64,000 nucleotides of DNA from an uncultured Eubacteriales bacterium (GCA_934572535.1 CAKTLJ010000010.1:1-64000), one strand, 5' to 3'; positions 45,587-54,013 are shown, counted from the first letter of the stretch. Notes: a model not told the origin generated them from the sequence alone. Made by a program: numbers and translations.

Positions 45587-46558
45587 ATGTTTGCAAAGCT
45601 GATTGAAACTCTGAAGGGAAATCCCCGTACCCTGGTCTTCACCGAGGGTCACGACGCCCGCATCCTGGAGGCGACCGCCCGTCTGAAGAAGGACGGCTTC
45701 CTGACCCCCATCCTGGTGGGCGTCGAGGCTGAGGTCAAGGCTGCTGCGGAAAAGGGCGGCTTCGACATCGAGGGCGTTCGCATCGTGGACCCCGCCACCT
45801 ATGCCGGCATGGACGCCATGGTGGAAAAGATGGTCGAGCTGCGCAAGGGCAAGATGAGCCCCGAGGACTGCCGCAAGAACCTGATGAAGGGCAACTACTT
45901 CGGCACCATGCTGGTGAAGATGGGCGAGGCTGACTGCCTGCTGGGCGGCGCGACCTACTCCACCGCAGACACCGTCCGTCCCGCACTGCAGCTCATCAAG
46001 ACCAAGCCCGGCAACAACAACGTGAGCTCCTGCTTTATCTTGCAGCGCACCAAGGACGGTGCGGACGAGCGCCTGTGCATGGGCGACTGCGCCATCCAGA
46101 TCGATCCCGACGAGGATGCACTGGTGGAGACCGCGCTGGAGTGCGCAAAGACCGCCGCTACCTTCGGCATCGACCCCAAGATCGCCTTCCTGAGCTACTC
46201 CACCAAGGGTTCCGGCAAGGGCGAGGCTGTGGACAAGGTCAAGAACGCCTGCGAGAAGGCCAAGGCTGCCGCACCCGAGCTGGCCATCGACGGCGAGATG
46301 CAGTTCGACGCTGCGGTTTCCCCCGTGGTCGGTCAGCAGAAGTTCCCCGGCTCCAACGTGGCTGGCTATGCCAACACCTTCATCTTCCCTGAGATCCAGT
46401 CCGGCAACATCGGCTATAAGATCGCCCAGCGTCTGGGTGGCTTCGCCGCTTACGGCCCCATCCTGCAGGGCCTGAACGCACCCATCAACGACCTGTCCCG
46501 CGGCTGCGACGCCGACGAGGTCTACAAGATGGCCATCATCACCGCCGCTCTGGCATAA
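45587..46558 (+). CDS. pta: Phosphate acetyltransferase
   Basis: Converts acetyl-CoA and phosphate to acetyl phosphate, the step before ATP formation by acetate kinase. The 323-residue protein is the short, single-domain type with VFTEGHDARILEA, LVKMGEADCLLGGATYSTADTVRPALQLIKT, FLSYSTKGSGKG, DGEMQFDAAVSP and FIFPEIQSGNIGYKIAQRLGG. GGAGG precedes the ATG. ackA is not adjacent. It could in principle act on butyryl-CoA (Ptb), but the sequence fits Pta better. Confidence 0.93.
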   Translation: MFAKLIETLKGNPRTLVFTEGHDARILEATARLKKDGFLTPILVGVEAEVKAAAEKGGFDIEGVRIVDPATYAGMDAMVEKMVELRKGKMSPEDCRKNLMKGNYFGTMLVKMGEADCLLGGATYSTADTVRPALQLIKTKPGNNNVSSCFILQRTKDGADERLCMGDCAIQIDPDEDALVETALECAKTAATFGIDPKIAFLSYSTKGSGKGEAVDKVKNACEKAKAAAPELAIDGEMQFDAAVSPVVGQQKFPGSNVAGYANTFIFPEIQSGNIGYKIAQRLGGFAAYGPILQGLNAPINDLSRGCDADEVYKMAIITAALA

Positions 46559-46616
46559 GCGCTGAGGGAGCCTTTCGTTAGCGATCGCGCGTTTTATCAC
46601 AATTTATATTGTATCG

Positions 46617-46655
46617 ACAAGAACCGGGCCGGTTGGTCCGGTTCTTGTTCTTTGC
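46617..46655 (+). terminator. Terminator after pta
   Basis: ACAAGAACCGG/CCGGTTCTTGT arms, ten-base loop, then TCTTTG. Confidence 0.8.
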
Positions 46656-46714
46656 ATTTTGCATGAAGAATATATAAAATGGACATGATAAAAGATACAA
46701 AAGTGAGAACTTGG

Positions 46715-46743
46715 TTGAAGTTGCGGTGTATCTGTGTTAAAAT
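46715..46743 (+). promoter_or_regulatory. Promoter of the first alanine symporter gene
   Basis: TTGAAG (46715-46720), 17-bp spacer, TAAAAT (46738-46743). Confidence 0.75.
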
Positions 46744-46788
46744 TATCTTTATGCGTTACTACCAGGAATAAGAAAAAGGAGATTCAGA

Positions 46789-48201
46789 ATGGACGTAATC
46801 ATACGCGTAAATGACGCAATCAACAACGTGGTCTGGGGAGCTCCGGTCCTGATCCTGCTGGTCGGGATCGGCCTTCTTTTGACCATTCGAACCGGGGCCA
46901 TGCAGTTCCGCCACTTCGGACATGCCATGAAAAACACCCTGGGCAAGGTTTTTGACAAATCCACGAGCAAGAAGGCCAAGGCAGGGGAGATGACCCCCTT
47001 CCAGGCCATGACCACCGCGCTGGCCGGCACGGTGGGGACCGGCTCCATCGCCGGCGTCACCGCGGCCATCGCACTGGGTGGCCCTGGCGCGCTGTTTTGG
47101 CTGTGGGTGGCCGCCCTCATCGGCATGGTCACCAAGTATGGCGAGGTCTTGCTGGCCGTGAAGTACCGGGAGCGCACCGAGTTTGGTGAGTGGGCTGGCG
47201 GTCCCATGTACTACATCAAGAATGGCCTGGGTGCGAAGTGGAAGTGGCTGGCCGGGTTCTTCTGCCTTGCGGCCGCGCTGGCCGCGCTGGGCACCGGCAA
47301 CGCCGTGCAGGTGGGCAACATCACCAGCTCCATCAACACGGTCATCCGGGCCTTTAACCCCAACTTCTCCGGGGAGGCGACGGCCAATCTGATCATTGGC
47401 ATCGTCATTGCGGTCCTCACCGCCATCGTCCTCTTCGGCGGCGTTCAGCGTCTGGGCGCGGTCACGGAGAAGCTGGTCCCCGCCATGGCTGTGGTCTATG
47501 TGGTGGCCTGCCTGGCGGTCGTCGTGGTCAACATCAAAAATGTCCCCGGCGTGCTGGGCAACATTTTCTCCGGCGCCTTCTCTCCTGCTGGCGCCACCGG
47601 CGGCGCGGTCGGTTCCATGATGATGGCCCTCAGCTGGGGCATCAAGCGCGGCGTGTTCTCCAATGAGGCCGGTTTGGGCACCGCCCCCATGGCGCACGCC
47701 AACACCTCCGAGACCAATCCGGTGAAGCAGGGCTTCTATGGTGTGTTCGAGGTCTTCATGGCGTCCCTCATCATCTGCACCCTCACCGGTCTCTCCCTGC
47801 TCTGCTCCGGCATCCACATCAACTACGGGATCATGGGCAACACCGCCCTGAACGTGCAGGCGCTGAGCACCGTGTTCGGGATGAAGGGCGGCGCCCTCAT
47901 CATCGCCATCGGCATCTCCCTCTTTGCCTTCTCCACCGTCCTCAGCTGGGCGCTCTATGGCGGCCGCTGCTGCGAGTTCCTGCTGGGCTCCAAGGCCATC
48001 CGTGTCTACCAGGTCATCTATGTGCTGATCGTTGTGGTGGGCGCCACCATGGAGCTGGACCTGGCCTGGAACATTGCGGACACCCTCAACGGGTTGATGA
48101 TCATTCCCAACCTGATCGGTCTGTTCGTCCTTTCCGGTGTCATCGTGAGGGAGACGAAAGCCTACTTTGCCAATTTGAAGGAAGAAAACAAGAATCCGTG
48201 A
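46789..48201 (+). CDS. Alanine:cation symporter (AGCS family), copy 1
   Basis: Sodium-coupled uptake of alanine or glycine. The 470-residue membrane protein has the AGCS signatures TALAGTVGTGSIAGVTAAIALGGPGALFW-type core, GGPMYYIKNGL, GIKRGVFSNEAGLGTAPMAHA and about 11 helices, ending in a charged NLKEENKNP tail. AAAAAGGAG precedes the ATG. It lies directly before a paralogue of nearly the same length but has its own promoter and terminator. Codon use is the GC-rich genome average. Confidence 0.93.
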   Translation: MDVIIRVNDAINNVVWGAPVLILLVGIGLLLTIRTGAMQFRHFGHAMKNTLGKVFDKSTSKKAKAGEMTPFQAMTTALAGTVGTGSIAGVTAAIALGGPGALFWLWVAALIGMVTKYGEVLLAVKYRERTEFGEWAGGPMYYIKNGLGAKWKWLAGFFCLAAALAALGTGNAVQVGNITSSINTVIRAFNPNFSGEATANLIIGIVIAVLTAIVLFGGVQRLGAVTEKLVPAMAVVYVVACLAVVVVNIKNVPGVLGNIFSGAFSPAGATGGAVGSMMMALSWGIKRGVFSNEAGLGTAPMAHANTSETNPVKQGFYGVFEVFMASLIICTLTGLSLLCSGIHINYGIMGNTALNVQALSTVFGMKGGALIIAIGISLFAFSTVLSWALYGGRCCEFLLGSKAIRVYQVIYVLIVVVGATMELDLAWNIADTLNGLMIIPNLIGLFVLSGVIVRETKAYFANLKEENKNP

Positions 48202-48228
48202 TGTTCGGGACCTGCTGAGCATCCTCCT

Positions 48229-48265
48229 ATCCGGGTCGGACCCATCGTCCGACCCGGATTTTTTG
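48229..48265 (+). terminator. Terminator after alanine symporter 1
   Basis: ATCCGGGTCGGAC/GTCCGACCCGGAT with a five-base loop and six T. Confidence 0.92.
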
Positions 48266-48497
48266 CCGAAAAACGGCAAGCGGATGGGCTGGAAATGCGC
48301 CTCGGACACCCGGAAAAGGGGGAATAGCTACTTAAAAATGGATAAAAGTGGAAATCCTGCAACTAGATTCCTGTAAATATATGGATAAGCTGGATTTTGA
48401 TGGACTAAAAATCCGTAAAAAATGACACAACTTTGAATAAATTGTGAACACATGGTGTATTAAACCCATAAAGATTTGCTAAAGCCATTCTCCGCCA
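48266..48497. other. AT-rich spacer between the two symporters
   Basis: No gene is visible. Base composition drops well below the surrounding genome. A weak TTGAAT-17-TGTATT pair (about 48433-48461) may be an additional promoter; otherwise nothing is recognised. Confidence 0.4.
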
Positions 48498-48526
48498 TTG
48501 CTATTTTGGGGCGAATATGGTATGGT
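48498..48526 (+). promoter_or_regulatory. Promoter of the second alanine symporter gene
   Basis: TTGCTA (48498-48503), 17-bp spacer, TATGGT (48521-48526), about 74 bp before the ATG. Confidence 0.65.
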
Positions 48527-48599
48527 AAGGACAGTAGTTCAAGCAGTGAAAGCTGTAAAACTCAAGAGAGCAAAATTCAGAAAAAAAGGAGAGATACGC

Positions 48600-50015
48600 A
48601 TGGAATTAATCACAACAATCAACAGCGCGATCAATGGCTTTGTGTGGGGACCTCCCATGCTGGTCCTGCTGGTAGGCGCGGGTCTTCTGCTGACCATCCG
48701 TACCGCAGGCGTCCAGTTCCGCAAGTTCGGCTATGCGCTGAAGAACACCATTGGTAAGGTCTTCAAGAAGAGTGACGCAGGTGAGGGCGAAGTCACTCCC
48801 TTCCAGGCTGTGACCACCGCTCTGGCAGCGACCGTCGGTACCGGTAACATCGCTGGTATCACCGCAGCTGTCACCCTGGGCGGCCCTGGCTCCCTGCTGT
48901 GGCTGTGGATCACCGCTCTGATCGGTATGTGTACCAAGTACTCCGAGGTCCTGCTGTCCGTTAAGTTCCGCGAGAGAAACCCCCTGGGCGACTGGGTCGG
49001 CGGTCCTATGTACTACATCAAGAACGGCCTGGGTAAGAACTGGAAGTGGCTGGGCGCCATCTTCTGCATCTTCGGCGCGCTGGCTGCCTTCGGCATCGGC
49101 AACGCCGTGCAGGTCGGTAACATCACCAGCTCCATCAACACCGTGATCGTGGCCTTCAACCCCAGCTTCGATGGTCAGTCCACCGTCAACCTGGTCCTGG
49201 GTATCATCCTGGCGATCCTGGCTGCGATCGTCCTCTTCGGCGGCATCAAGCGTCTGGGTTCCGTTACCGAGAAGTTGGTCCCCGTGATGGCTGTTGTTTA
49301 CATCGTGGCTTGCCTGGCCGTCGTGGTCTTCAACGCAGGCCTGCTGCCCCAGATCTTCGCTGACATCTTCAAGGGCGCTTTCACCCCCCAGGGCATCACC
49401 GGCGGCGCTGTTGCCAACATGATGCTGGTCGTCACTTGGGGCGTCAAGCGCGGCGTGTTCTCCAACGAGGCTGGCCTGGGTTCCGCTCCCATGGCGCACG
49501 CTGCTACCTCTGAAAAGGACCCCGTCCGTCAGGGTCTGTATGGTATCTTCGAAGTCTTCATGGACACCATCGTGATCTGCACCCTGTCCGGTCTGACCGT
49601 CCTGTGCGGCTTCTACTCCGGTGCGCTCGATGGCCTGATGAGCTACGGCACCATGGGCGACACCTCCCTGAACGCTGCTGGTCTGGGTACCGTCTTCGGC
49701 ATGAAGGGCGGCGCTATCATCATCGCTCTGTGCCTGGCCCTGTTTGCCTTCTCCACCGTTCTGTCCTGGGCCCTGTATGGCACCCGCTGCTGCGAGTTCC
49801 TGTTCGGCGCCAAGGCGATCAAGCCCTATCAGGTCCTCTTCATCATCGTGATCGTGGTCGGCGCCACCATGAAGCTGGATCAGGCTTGGGCCATTGCCGA
49901 CACCCTGAACGGCCTGATGGCCATCCCCAACCTGGTCGCCCTGGTGGGCCTGTCCGGTGTGGTGGTCAAGGAGACCAGAGATTACTTCGAGAACCGCGCA
50001 AAGGAATACGAATAA
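48600..50015 (+). CDS. Alanine:cation symporter (AGCS family), copy 2
   Basis: Paralogue of the gene at 46789-48201, 471 residues, with the same signatures (GGPMYYIKNGLGKNWKWLG, WGVKRGVFSNEAGLGSAPMAHA). The main internal difference is an insertion-like stretch around LCGFYSGALDGLMSYGTMGD. AAAGGAGAG precedes the ATG at 48600; an in-frame upstream extension starts inside the promoter and is rejected. Codon use differs clearly from copy 1: many GCT, GGT and GTT codons, as in the aminotransferase gene, pointing to much higher expression. Confidence 0.93.
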   Translation: MELITTINSAINGFVWGPPMLVLLVGAGLLLTIRTAGVQFRKFGYALKNTIGKVFKKSDAGEGEVTPFQAVTTALAATVGTGNIAGITAAVTLGGPGSLLWLWITALIGMCTKYSEVLLSVKFRERNPLGDWVGGPMYYIKNGLGKNWKWLGAIFCIFGALAAFGIGNAVQVGNITSSINTVIVAFNPSFDGQSTVNLVLGIILAILAAIVLFGGIKRLGSVTEKLVPVMAVVYIVACLAVVVFNAGLLPQIFADIFKGAFTPQGITGGAVANMMLVVTWGVKRGVFSNEAGLGSAPMAHAATSEKDPVRQGLYGIFEVFMDTIVICTLSGLTVLCGFYSGALDGLMSYGTMGDTSLNAAGLGTVFGMKGGAIIIALCLALFAFSTVLSWALYGTRCCEFLFGAKAIKPYQVLFIIVIVVGATMKLDQAWAIADTLNGLMAIPNLVALVGLSGVVVKETRDYFENRAKEYE

Positions 50016-50041
50016 TCGAACGTCCTAGTATGGCATCCTGC

Positions 50042-50074
50042 AAGAGCCGCTGCGTCAGCAGCGGCTCTTTTCTT
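50042..50074 (+). terminator. Terminator after alanine symporter 2
   Basis: AAGAGCCGCTGC/GCAGCGGCTCTT, four-base loop, then TTCTTG. Confidence 0.9.
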
Positions 50075-50085
50075 GCGCAAACAGA

Positions 50086-50117
50086 CAGGGGACGGACTGC
50101 TCGCAGTCCGTCCCCTG
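50086..50117 (-). terminator. Hairpin after the YbaK-like gene
   Basis: Fifteen-base perfect arms CAGGGGACGGACTGC (50086-50100) and complement (50103-50117), two-base centre; on the minus strand followed by TGTCTGTTTG. Confidence 0.75.
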
Positions 50118-50132
50118 TGCGGTTCAGAGTGG

Positions 50133-50615
50133 TCACGCCTCCGCCTGCCATCCCTTGCAGAAGTCGCCCCAGCCCTTGCAGCCGCAGGCGTACTGCTCCA
50201 ACTGGTCGCAGGTCAGCTCAATGGCGCTGTTGGCGCTGCCTGCGGCGGGGAAGACGGTGTCGAACCGCTTCAGGGAGACGTCCAGATAGACCTCGACGCC
50301 CTCCTTGACGCCGAAGGGGCAGACTCCGCCGACGGCGTGGCCCACCAGCTCCACCACCTCGTCGGGGGTGAGCATCTTGGCCTTGGTGTGGAAGCAGGCC
50401 TTGAACTTGCTGTTGTCCACCTTGGCGTCCCCGGCGGTGATGAGGAGGATGGCCTTTCCATCGACCTTGAAGGAGAGGGACTTGGCGATGCGGGCGGGGA
50501 TGACCCCGACGGCCTGGGCGGCCAGCTCTACGGTGGCGCTGGAGGTCTCAAACTCCAGGATCTTGTCTTCCATTCCGAATGGGGCGAAGTAGGAGCGAAC
50601 AACTGCAATGGACAT
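50133..50615 (-). CDS. YbaK/ProX-family aminoacyl-tRNA deacylase-like protein
   Basis: The 160-residue protein belongs to the YbaK/INS-domain superfamily that clears mischarged tRNA. Visible are ATVELAAQAVGVIPARIAKSLSFKVDGKAIL with the conserved lysine, KMLTPDEVVELVGHAVGGVCPFGV and a C-terminal Cys pair (YACGCKGWGDFC), unusual for the family. It differs from the ybaK at 20183-20674. The exact tRNA substrate is not clear from sequence. Confidence 0.85.
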   Translation of the reverse strand: MSIAVVRSYFAPFGMEDKILEFETSSATVELAAQAVGVIPARIAKSLSFKVDGKAILLITAGDAKVDNSKFKACFHTKAKMLTPDEVVELVGHAVGGVCPFGVKEGVEVYLDVSLKRFDTVFPAAGSANSAIELTCDQLEQYACGCKGWGDFCKGWQAEA

Positions 50616-50693
50616 GAGGGGGAGCCTTCTTTCTCTATCATAATTACCGCGCCGGGAACCGGCACAGCGTTATTTTACTATACGTTGGGTGGG

Positions 50694-50723
50694 TTGGCAA
50701 GGCCTGTCCGCCTGTGTTACAAT
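50694..50723 (+). promoter_or_regulatory. Promoter of gluQRS
   Basis: TTGGCA (50694-50699), 18-bp spacer, TACAAT (50718-50723), 30 bp before the ATG. Confidence 0.7.
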
Positions 50724-50753
50724 GAACGGAATAAGAGAAAGGAGGAGGAGGCC

Positions 50754-51701
50754 ATGGCGCAAACCAAACCCATCCGGGGCCGGTTCGCCCCCAGCCCCAG
50801 CGGGCGGATGCACCTGGGCAATCTCTTCGCGGCCCTGCTGGCCTGGCTGGACATCCGCAGCCTGGGGGGCGAGATGTTGCTGCGCGTGGAGGACCTGGAC
50901 CCGGACCGCTGCAAGAGCGAATATACGCGTCAGCTGGCCGACGACCTGCGCTGGCTGGGGCTGGACTGGGACCTGGGCTGGCAGGCGGGAAGCGAGGCGT
51001 ATTGCCAGAGCCAGCGGACTGACTTTTACGCCGAGGCCTTTCGGACGCTGGAGGCCGAGGGCCTGCTCTACCCCTGCTATTGCAGCCGGAAGGAGCTGCT
51101 GGCGGCCTCCGCGCCCCACGCCTCCGACGGGGCGCGGGTGTATTCCGGGCGGTGCCGCCATCTCTCCGCCCAAGAACGCGCCGCCCTGGAACGGAGCGGC
51201 CGGAAGCCGGCCTGGCGGATCGCCGTGCCGGAAGAGGAGATCGCGTTTGTGGACGAAAATTTCGGTCCCCAGTCCGAGGTCTTGTGCCGGGACTGCGGGG
51301 ACTTCATTCTGCGCCGGTCCGACGGCGTGTACGCCTATCAGCTGGCGGTCTCCGCCGACGACGGGGCCATGGGGATCGACCGGGTGGTCCGGGGCTGGGA
51401 CCTGCTCTCCTCCACGCCGCGCCAGATCTGGCTCATGGAAAAGCTGGGGTATGCGCCCCCGGCCTATTGCCATGTGCCCCTGCTGTGCAGCCCTGACGGC
51501 CGCCGCCTGTCCAAGCGGGACCGGGACCTGGACATGGGGGTCCTGCGCCAGCGGACAACACCGGAGAAGCTCACGGGCGTTCTGGCCTATACCGCCGGGC
51601 TTCTGGACCGGCCCGAGGCGGTGCGCCCCCAGGAGCTGGTGAAGGACTTCTCCTGGGCCAAGGTGGGACGGGCCGACCGGGTGGTGGAGGCAGCGCTCTA
51701 A
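50754..51701 (+). CDS. gluQ: Glutamyl-Q tRNA(Asp) synthetase
   Basis: Truncated glutamyl-tRNA synthetase paralogue that attaches glutamate to queuosine in tRNA(Asp). The 315-residue length fits (no anticodon-binding domain). Motifs: FAPSPSGRMHLGN (HIGH-like), LRVEDLDPDRC, zinc-binding CYCSRKELL with a later Cys/Tyr set, and RRLSKRDRD (KMSKS-like). AAAGGAGGAGGAGG precedes the ATG. It converges with sigF, with stops overlapping by four bases. Confidence 0.92.
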   Translation: MAQTKPIRGRFAPSPSGRMHLGNLFAALLAWLDIRSLGGEMLLRVEDLDPDRCKSEYTRQLADDLRWLGLDWDLGWQAGSEAYCQSQRTDFYAEAFRTLEAEGLLYPCYCSRKELLAASAPHASDGARVYSGRCRHLSAQERAALERSGRKPAWRIAVPEEEIAFVDENFGPQSEVLCRDCGDFILRRSDGVYAYQLAVSADDGAMGIDRVVRGWDLLSSTPRQIWLMEKLGYAPPAYCHVPLLCSPDGRRLSKRDRDLDMGVLRQRTTPEKLTGVLAYTAGLLDRPEAVRPQELVKDFSWAKVGRADRVVEAAL

Positions 51702-52402
51702 GTCAGCTCCCGCCGGAGGAACTGGATGGATCTTTTCTCCAACCGGGAGACCTGGACCTGGCTGATCCCCAGGATCTTGGCCGTCTTGTCCTGGGTGAGG
51801 CCCTTGTAGTACCGCAGGAGGATGAGCGTTCGCTCCCGCTCCGGCAGGTGCTCGATGGCGGTGCGGAGGGCCACCCGCTCCACCATGCCCTCCTCGGGGG
51901 ACTCGGTGCCCAGGATGCCCTCCAGCTGTAGGCCGGTCTCGCCGGACTCCGCCTGGAGGGAGGCCACCGAGGCGGCGGCCAGGTCGGCGGCGGCGATGTC
52001 TTCGGGGGTGAAGCCCGTGGCCTCTGCCAGCTCGGACAGGACGGGCTCCCGCCCCAGGCGTTCGGTGAGCGCGTTTCTGGCCCGATAGATGACCAGGGCC
52101 TGCTCCTTCATACCCCGCCCCACCTTCACCATGCCGTCGTCCCGGAGGAAGCGGCGGATCTCCCCGGCGATCTTGGGGACGGCGTAGGTGGAGAACTGGG
52201 TGCCGTAGCCGGGGTCGAAGCCCTGGACGGCCTTCAGGAAGCCCAGACAGCCCAGCTGGTACAGGTCCTCGCTGTCCACGCCCCGGTGGATGTAGCGCCG
52301 CACGACGCTCCAGATGAGGCCGGTGTTCTCCTCCACCAGCCGCCCGCAGGCCGCCTTGTCGCCCGCCTTGGCGGCCTGGATCAGGTCGGCGGAGGCGGTC
52401 AA
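51698..52402 (-). CDS. sigF: Forespore RNA polymerase sigma factor SigF
   Basis: First compartment-specific sigma factor, active in the forespore. The 234-residue sigma-70 protein shows region 2 (NTGLIWSVVRRYIHRGVDSEDLYQLGCLGFLKAVQGFDPGYG, FSTYAVPKIAGEIRRFLRDDG), region 3 and region 4 (HLPERERTLILLRYYKGLTQDKTAKILGISQVQVSRLE). Start is TTG at 52402 with AGGAGG six bases upstream, overlapping the spoIIAB stop. Third gene of spoIIA. Confidence 0.95.
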   Translation of the reverse strand: MTASADLIQAAKAGDKAACGRLVEENTGLIWSVVRRYIHRGVDSEDLYQLGCLGFLKAVQGFDPGYGTQFSTYAVPKIAGEIRRFLRDDGMVKVGRGMKEQALVIYRARNALTERLGREPVLSELAEATGFTPEDIAAADLAAASVASLQAESGETGLQLEGILGTESPEEGMVERVALRTAIEHLPERERTLILLRYYKGLTQDKTAKILGISQVQVSRLEKRSIQFLRRELT

Positions 52403-52851
52403 ACCGGTCCTCCTGCCCGCAGCGCGAAGCGGCGGCGCATGGTGACGGTGGTCCCCTTGCCGGGGATGGAGCGCACCTTGACGGAATCCATAAAGCTCTC
52501 CATGATGGTAAAGCCCATGCCCGAGCGCTCCTCACTGCCGGTGGTAAAGAGGGGCGTCCGGGCCTTTTCCACGTCGGGGATGCCCACGCCCCAGTCCCGG
52601 ACCAAAATTTCCAGCTCGTTGCCGGGGTAGAGGCGGAGTTTGACCTCCACCTTTCCCAGGCTGTCGGGGTAGGCGTGGACGATGGCGTTGGTCACCGCCT
52701 CGCTGACGGCGGTCTTGACGTCCCCCAGCTCGTCCAGAGTGGGGTCCAGCTGGGCGGCGAAGGCGGCGGCAGCGGAGCGGGCGAAGGCCTCGTTGGCCGA
52801 CCGGGAGGGGAAGACCAGGGAGACCTGGTTGGTATATTTGATGGTGCGCAT
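52399..52851 (-). CDS. spoIIAB: Anti-sigma F factor / kinase SpoIIAB
   Basis: Binds and inhibits SigF and phosphorylates SpoIIAA. The 150-residue GHKL kinase has the N box EAVTNAIVHAYPD, G1 VRDWGVGIPDVEKA, G2 SGMGFTIMESFMD and a C-terminal strand GKGTTVTMRR. Starts at MRTIKYTNQVSL with AAAGGAG upstream. Between spoIIAA (16 bp) and sigF (overlap). Confidence 0.95.
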   Translation of the reverse strand: MRTIKYTNQVSLVFPSRSANEAFARSAAAAFAAQLDPTLDELGDVKTAVSEAVTNAIVHAYPDSLGKVEVKLRLYPGNELEILVRDWGVGIPDVEKARTPLFTTGSEERSGMGFTIMESFMDSVKVRSIPGKGTTVTMRRRFALRAGGPV

Positions 52852-52867
52852 GGATGTACATCTCCTT

Positions 52868-53173
52868 TCACTTGAGCGGAATGAGCCGCTGGATCCCCGC
52901 GGCCCGCAGGACCCGGGCGGGCTGGTCGGGCAGTCCGGTGACCTGGATCTCGCCCTCCAGCGCCTCCATACGCTGCCACAGGCGCAGGAGGACGGCAATG
53001 CCGGAGGAGTCCATGAAGGTGACGCCGGAGCAGTCCACCGTGAGCTGCCGGGGAAGGACCTCGTCGAGCTCCCGGTCGAGGTCCTGGAGGAGCCCCTTGA
53101 CCCGGTGGTGGTCGATGTCCCCGGAGAGGGAGACGGTGAGCATACGGTTATGGGTGGTGTAGGCGACAGCCAT
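52868..53173 (-). CDS. spoIIAA: Anti-anti-sigma factor SpoIIAA
   Basis: STAS-domain protein whose dephosphorylated form releases SigF from SpoIIAB. The 101-residue product has the phospho-serine motif FMDSSGIAV, with Ser57 the predicted acceptor, and the LDRELDE/LTVDCSG STAS core. AAAGGGG precedes the ATG. First gene of spoIIA. Confidence 0.95.
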   Translation of the reverse strand: MAVAYTTHNRMLTVSLSGDIDHHRVKGLLQDLDRELDEVLPRQLTVDCSGVTFMDSSGIAVLLRLWQRMEALEGEIQVTGLPDQPARVLRAAGIQRLIPLK

Positions 53174-53202
53174 AAAAGCAAACCCCTTTCATCGGGTAAT
53201 AG

Positions 53203-53246
53203 ACAAAAAAATCGGCGTGTACCGGACAAGCTGGTACACGCCGATT
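53203..53246 (-). terminator. Intrinsic terminator just upstream of spoIIAA
   Basis: Perfect 14-base arms AATCGGCGTGTACC-type (53210-53223/53233-53246) and seven U on the minus strand, ending only 30 nt before the spoIIAA ATG. It closes the upstream lipoprotein transcript or acts as an attenuator for spoIIA. Confidence 0.88.
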
Positions 53247-53272
53247 ATACGATTTTGTGCTGGGAAATTTTG

Positions 53273-53386
53273 TCAAACCATGAAGGGGGGCGGAAAAGAG
53301 TGGATGGCACAGTGGGCGCTTGCGGGGATCGTCAAAGACAGAGCCATGACCAGGATCAATGTGAATGTAATTATATATTTTTTCAT
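53273..53386 (-). CDS. Predicted 37-residue exported peptide
   Basis: Short reading frame 16 bp after the lipoprotein stop. It encodes MKKYIITFTLILVMALSL then a TIPASA cleavage site, leaving a short mature part rich in Pro and aromatic residues (HCAIHSFPPPFMV). The N-terminus is a textbook signal peptide (two Lys, hydrophobic core, small residues at -1/-3). The ribosome site is weak (AAGAAAAAGAA). It is followed by the strong terminator at 53203-53246, so it would be the last product of the sigma-factor island. It could also be the decayed start of a longer gene. Confidence 0.45.
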   Translation of the reverse strand: MKKYIITFTLILVMALSLTIPASAHCAIHSFPPPFMV

Positions 53387-53402
53387 GAAGAGATTCTTTT
53401 TC

Positions 53403-54005
53403 TTATATCGTCATCCGAACCAGCTGAATTTCCTCAAATTGGGTAAAGTAGGACGGGTCTTCCAGCAGAGTTCCGCACGCCAGGTTGGGCAGACCCTGCT
53501 CCAAGTCCCCCGTTCCCAGACAAGCCAGGATGATTCCCGCTGCCGGATCTGCGTCTTTCCAGTTCTGGTACCACACAGCCTCTTCCTGGGACCAAAAGGC
53601 GTAAACCAGCCCATTCTCCCAGCGCAGCGGCAGCTCCACGCCTGCTCCTCTCCCGTTACTTTGCCCCATCCATAGGGCCGTCTGCTTCGGTTCCCTGTTT
53701 AGCTTCAAAGCCAGGGTCAGCGTCCCCTCCGGCCCCGTCTCCAGGGAGACAGGCAAGGTTTGACGCTCCATCCGTATTCCCTTTTCCCAGCGCTCTACAG
53801 AGAGCGTCAAATTTTCCTTGTCCTCCGGCAGCGTATACCGGAACGTTCCGGCGGCAAAGGTCCCCTCCAACGCCTGGGTCTCTTCTGCGGGCGTAACGGA
53901 CAGACTCTCTTGCTTCGGTTTCTCCATCGGCTGCCCACTGCATCCTATGCAAAGACCAAGGAGGAGGCAGACAAACAGAAACCATATGCGTCTATGTTTT
54001 ATCAT
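53403..54005 (-). CDS. Predicted lipoprotein of unknown function
   Basis: The 200-residue protein has a lipoprotein signal with lipobox LCIGC, lipid-modified Cys22, then a mature domain of beta-rich character (FRYTLPEDKENLTLSVERWEKG, TLTLALKLNREPKQTALWMG) and Trp-rich C-terminal half. No family recognised. It starts eight bases after the AT-rich secreted-protein gene and is probably co-transcribed with the ECF sigma island. Confidence 0.8.
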   Translation of the reverse strand: MIKHRRIWFLFVCLLLGLCIGCSGQPMEKPKQESLSVTPAEETQALEGTFAAGTFRYTLPEDKENLTLSVERWEKGIRMERQTLPVSLETGPEGTLTLALKLNREPKQTALWMGQSNGRGAGVELPLRWENGLVYAFWSQEEAVWYQNWKDADPAAGIILACLGTGDLEQGLPNLACGTLLEDPSYFTQFEEIQLVRMTI

Positions 54006-54013
54006 AATCTTGT

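Noticed and set aside
53244..53276. TTGACA and TATAAT pair upstream of spoIIAA
   Set aside because: Spacer is 21 bp, too long for a SigA promoter; not reported as a promoter.
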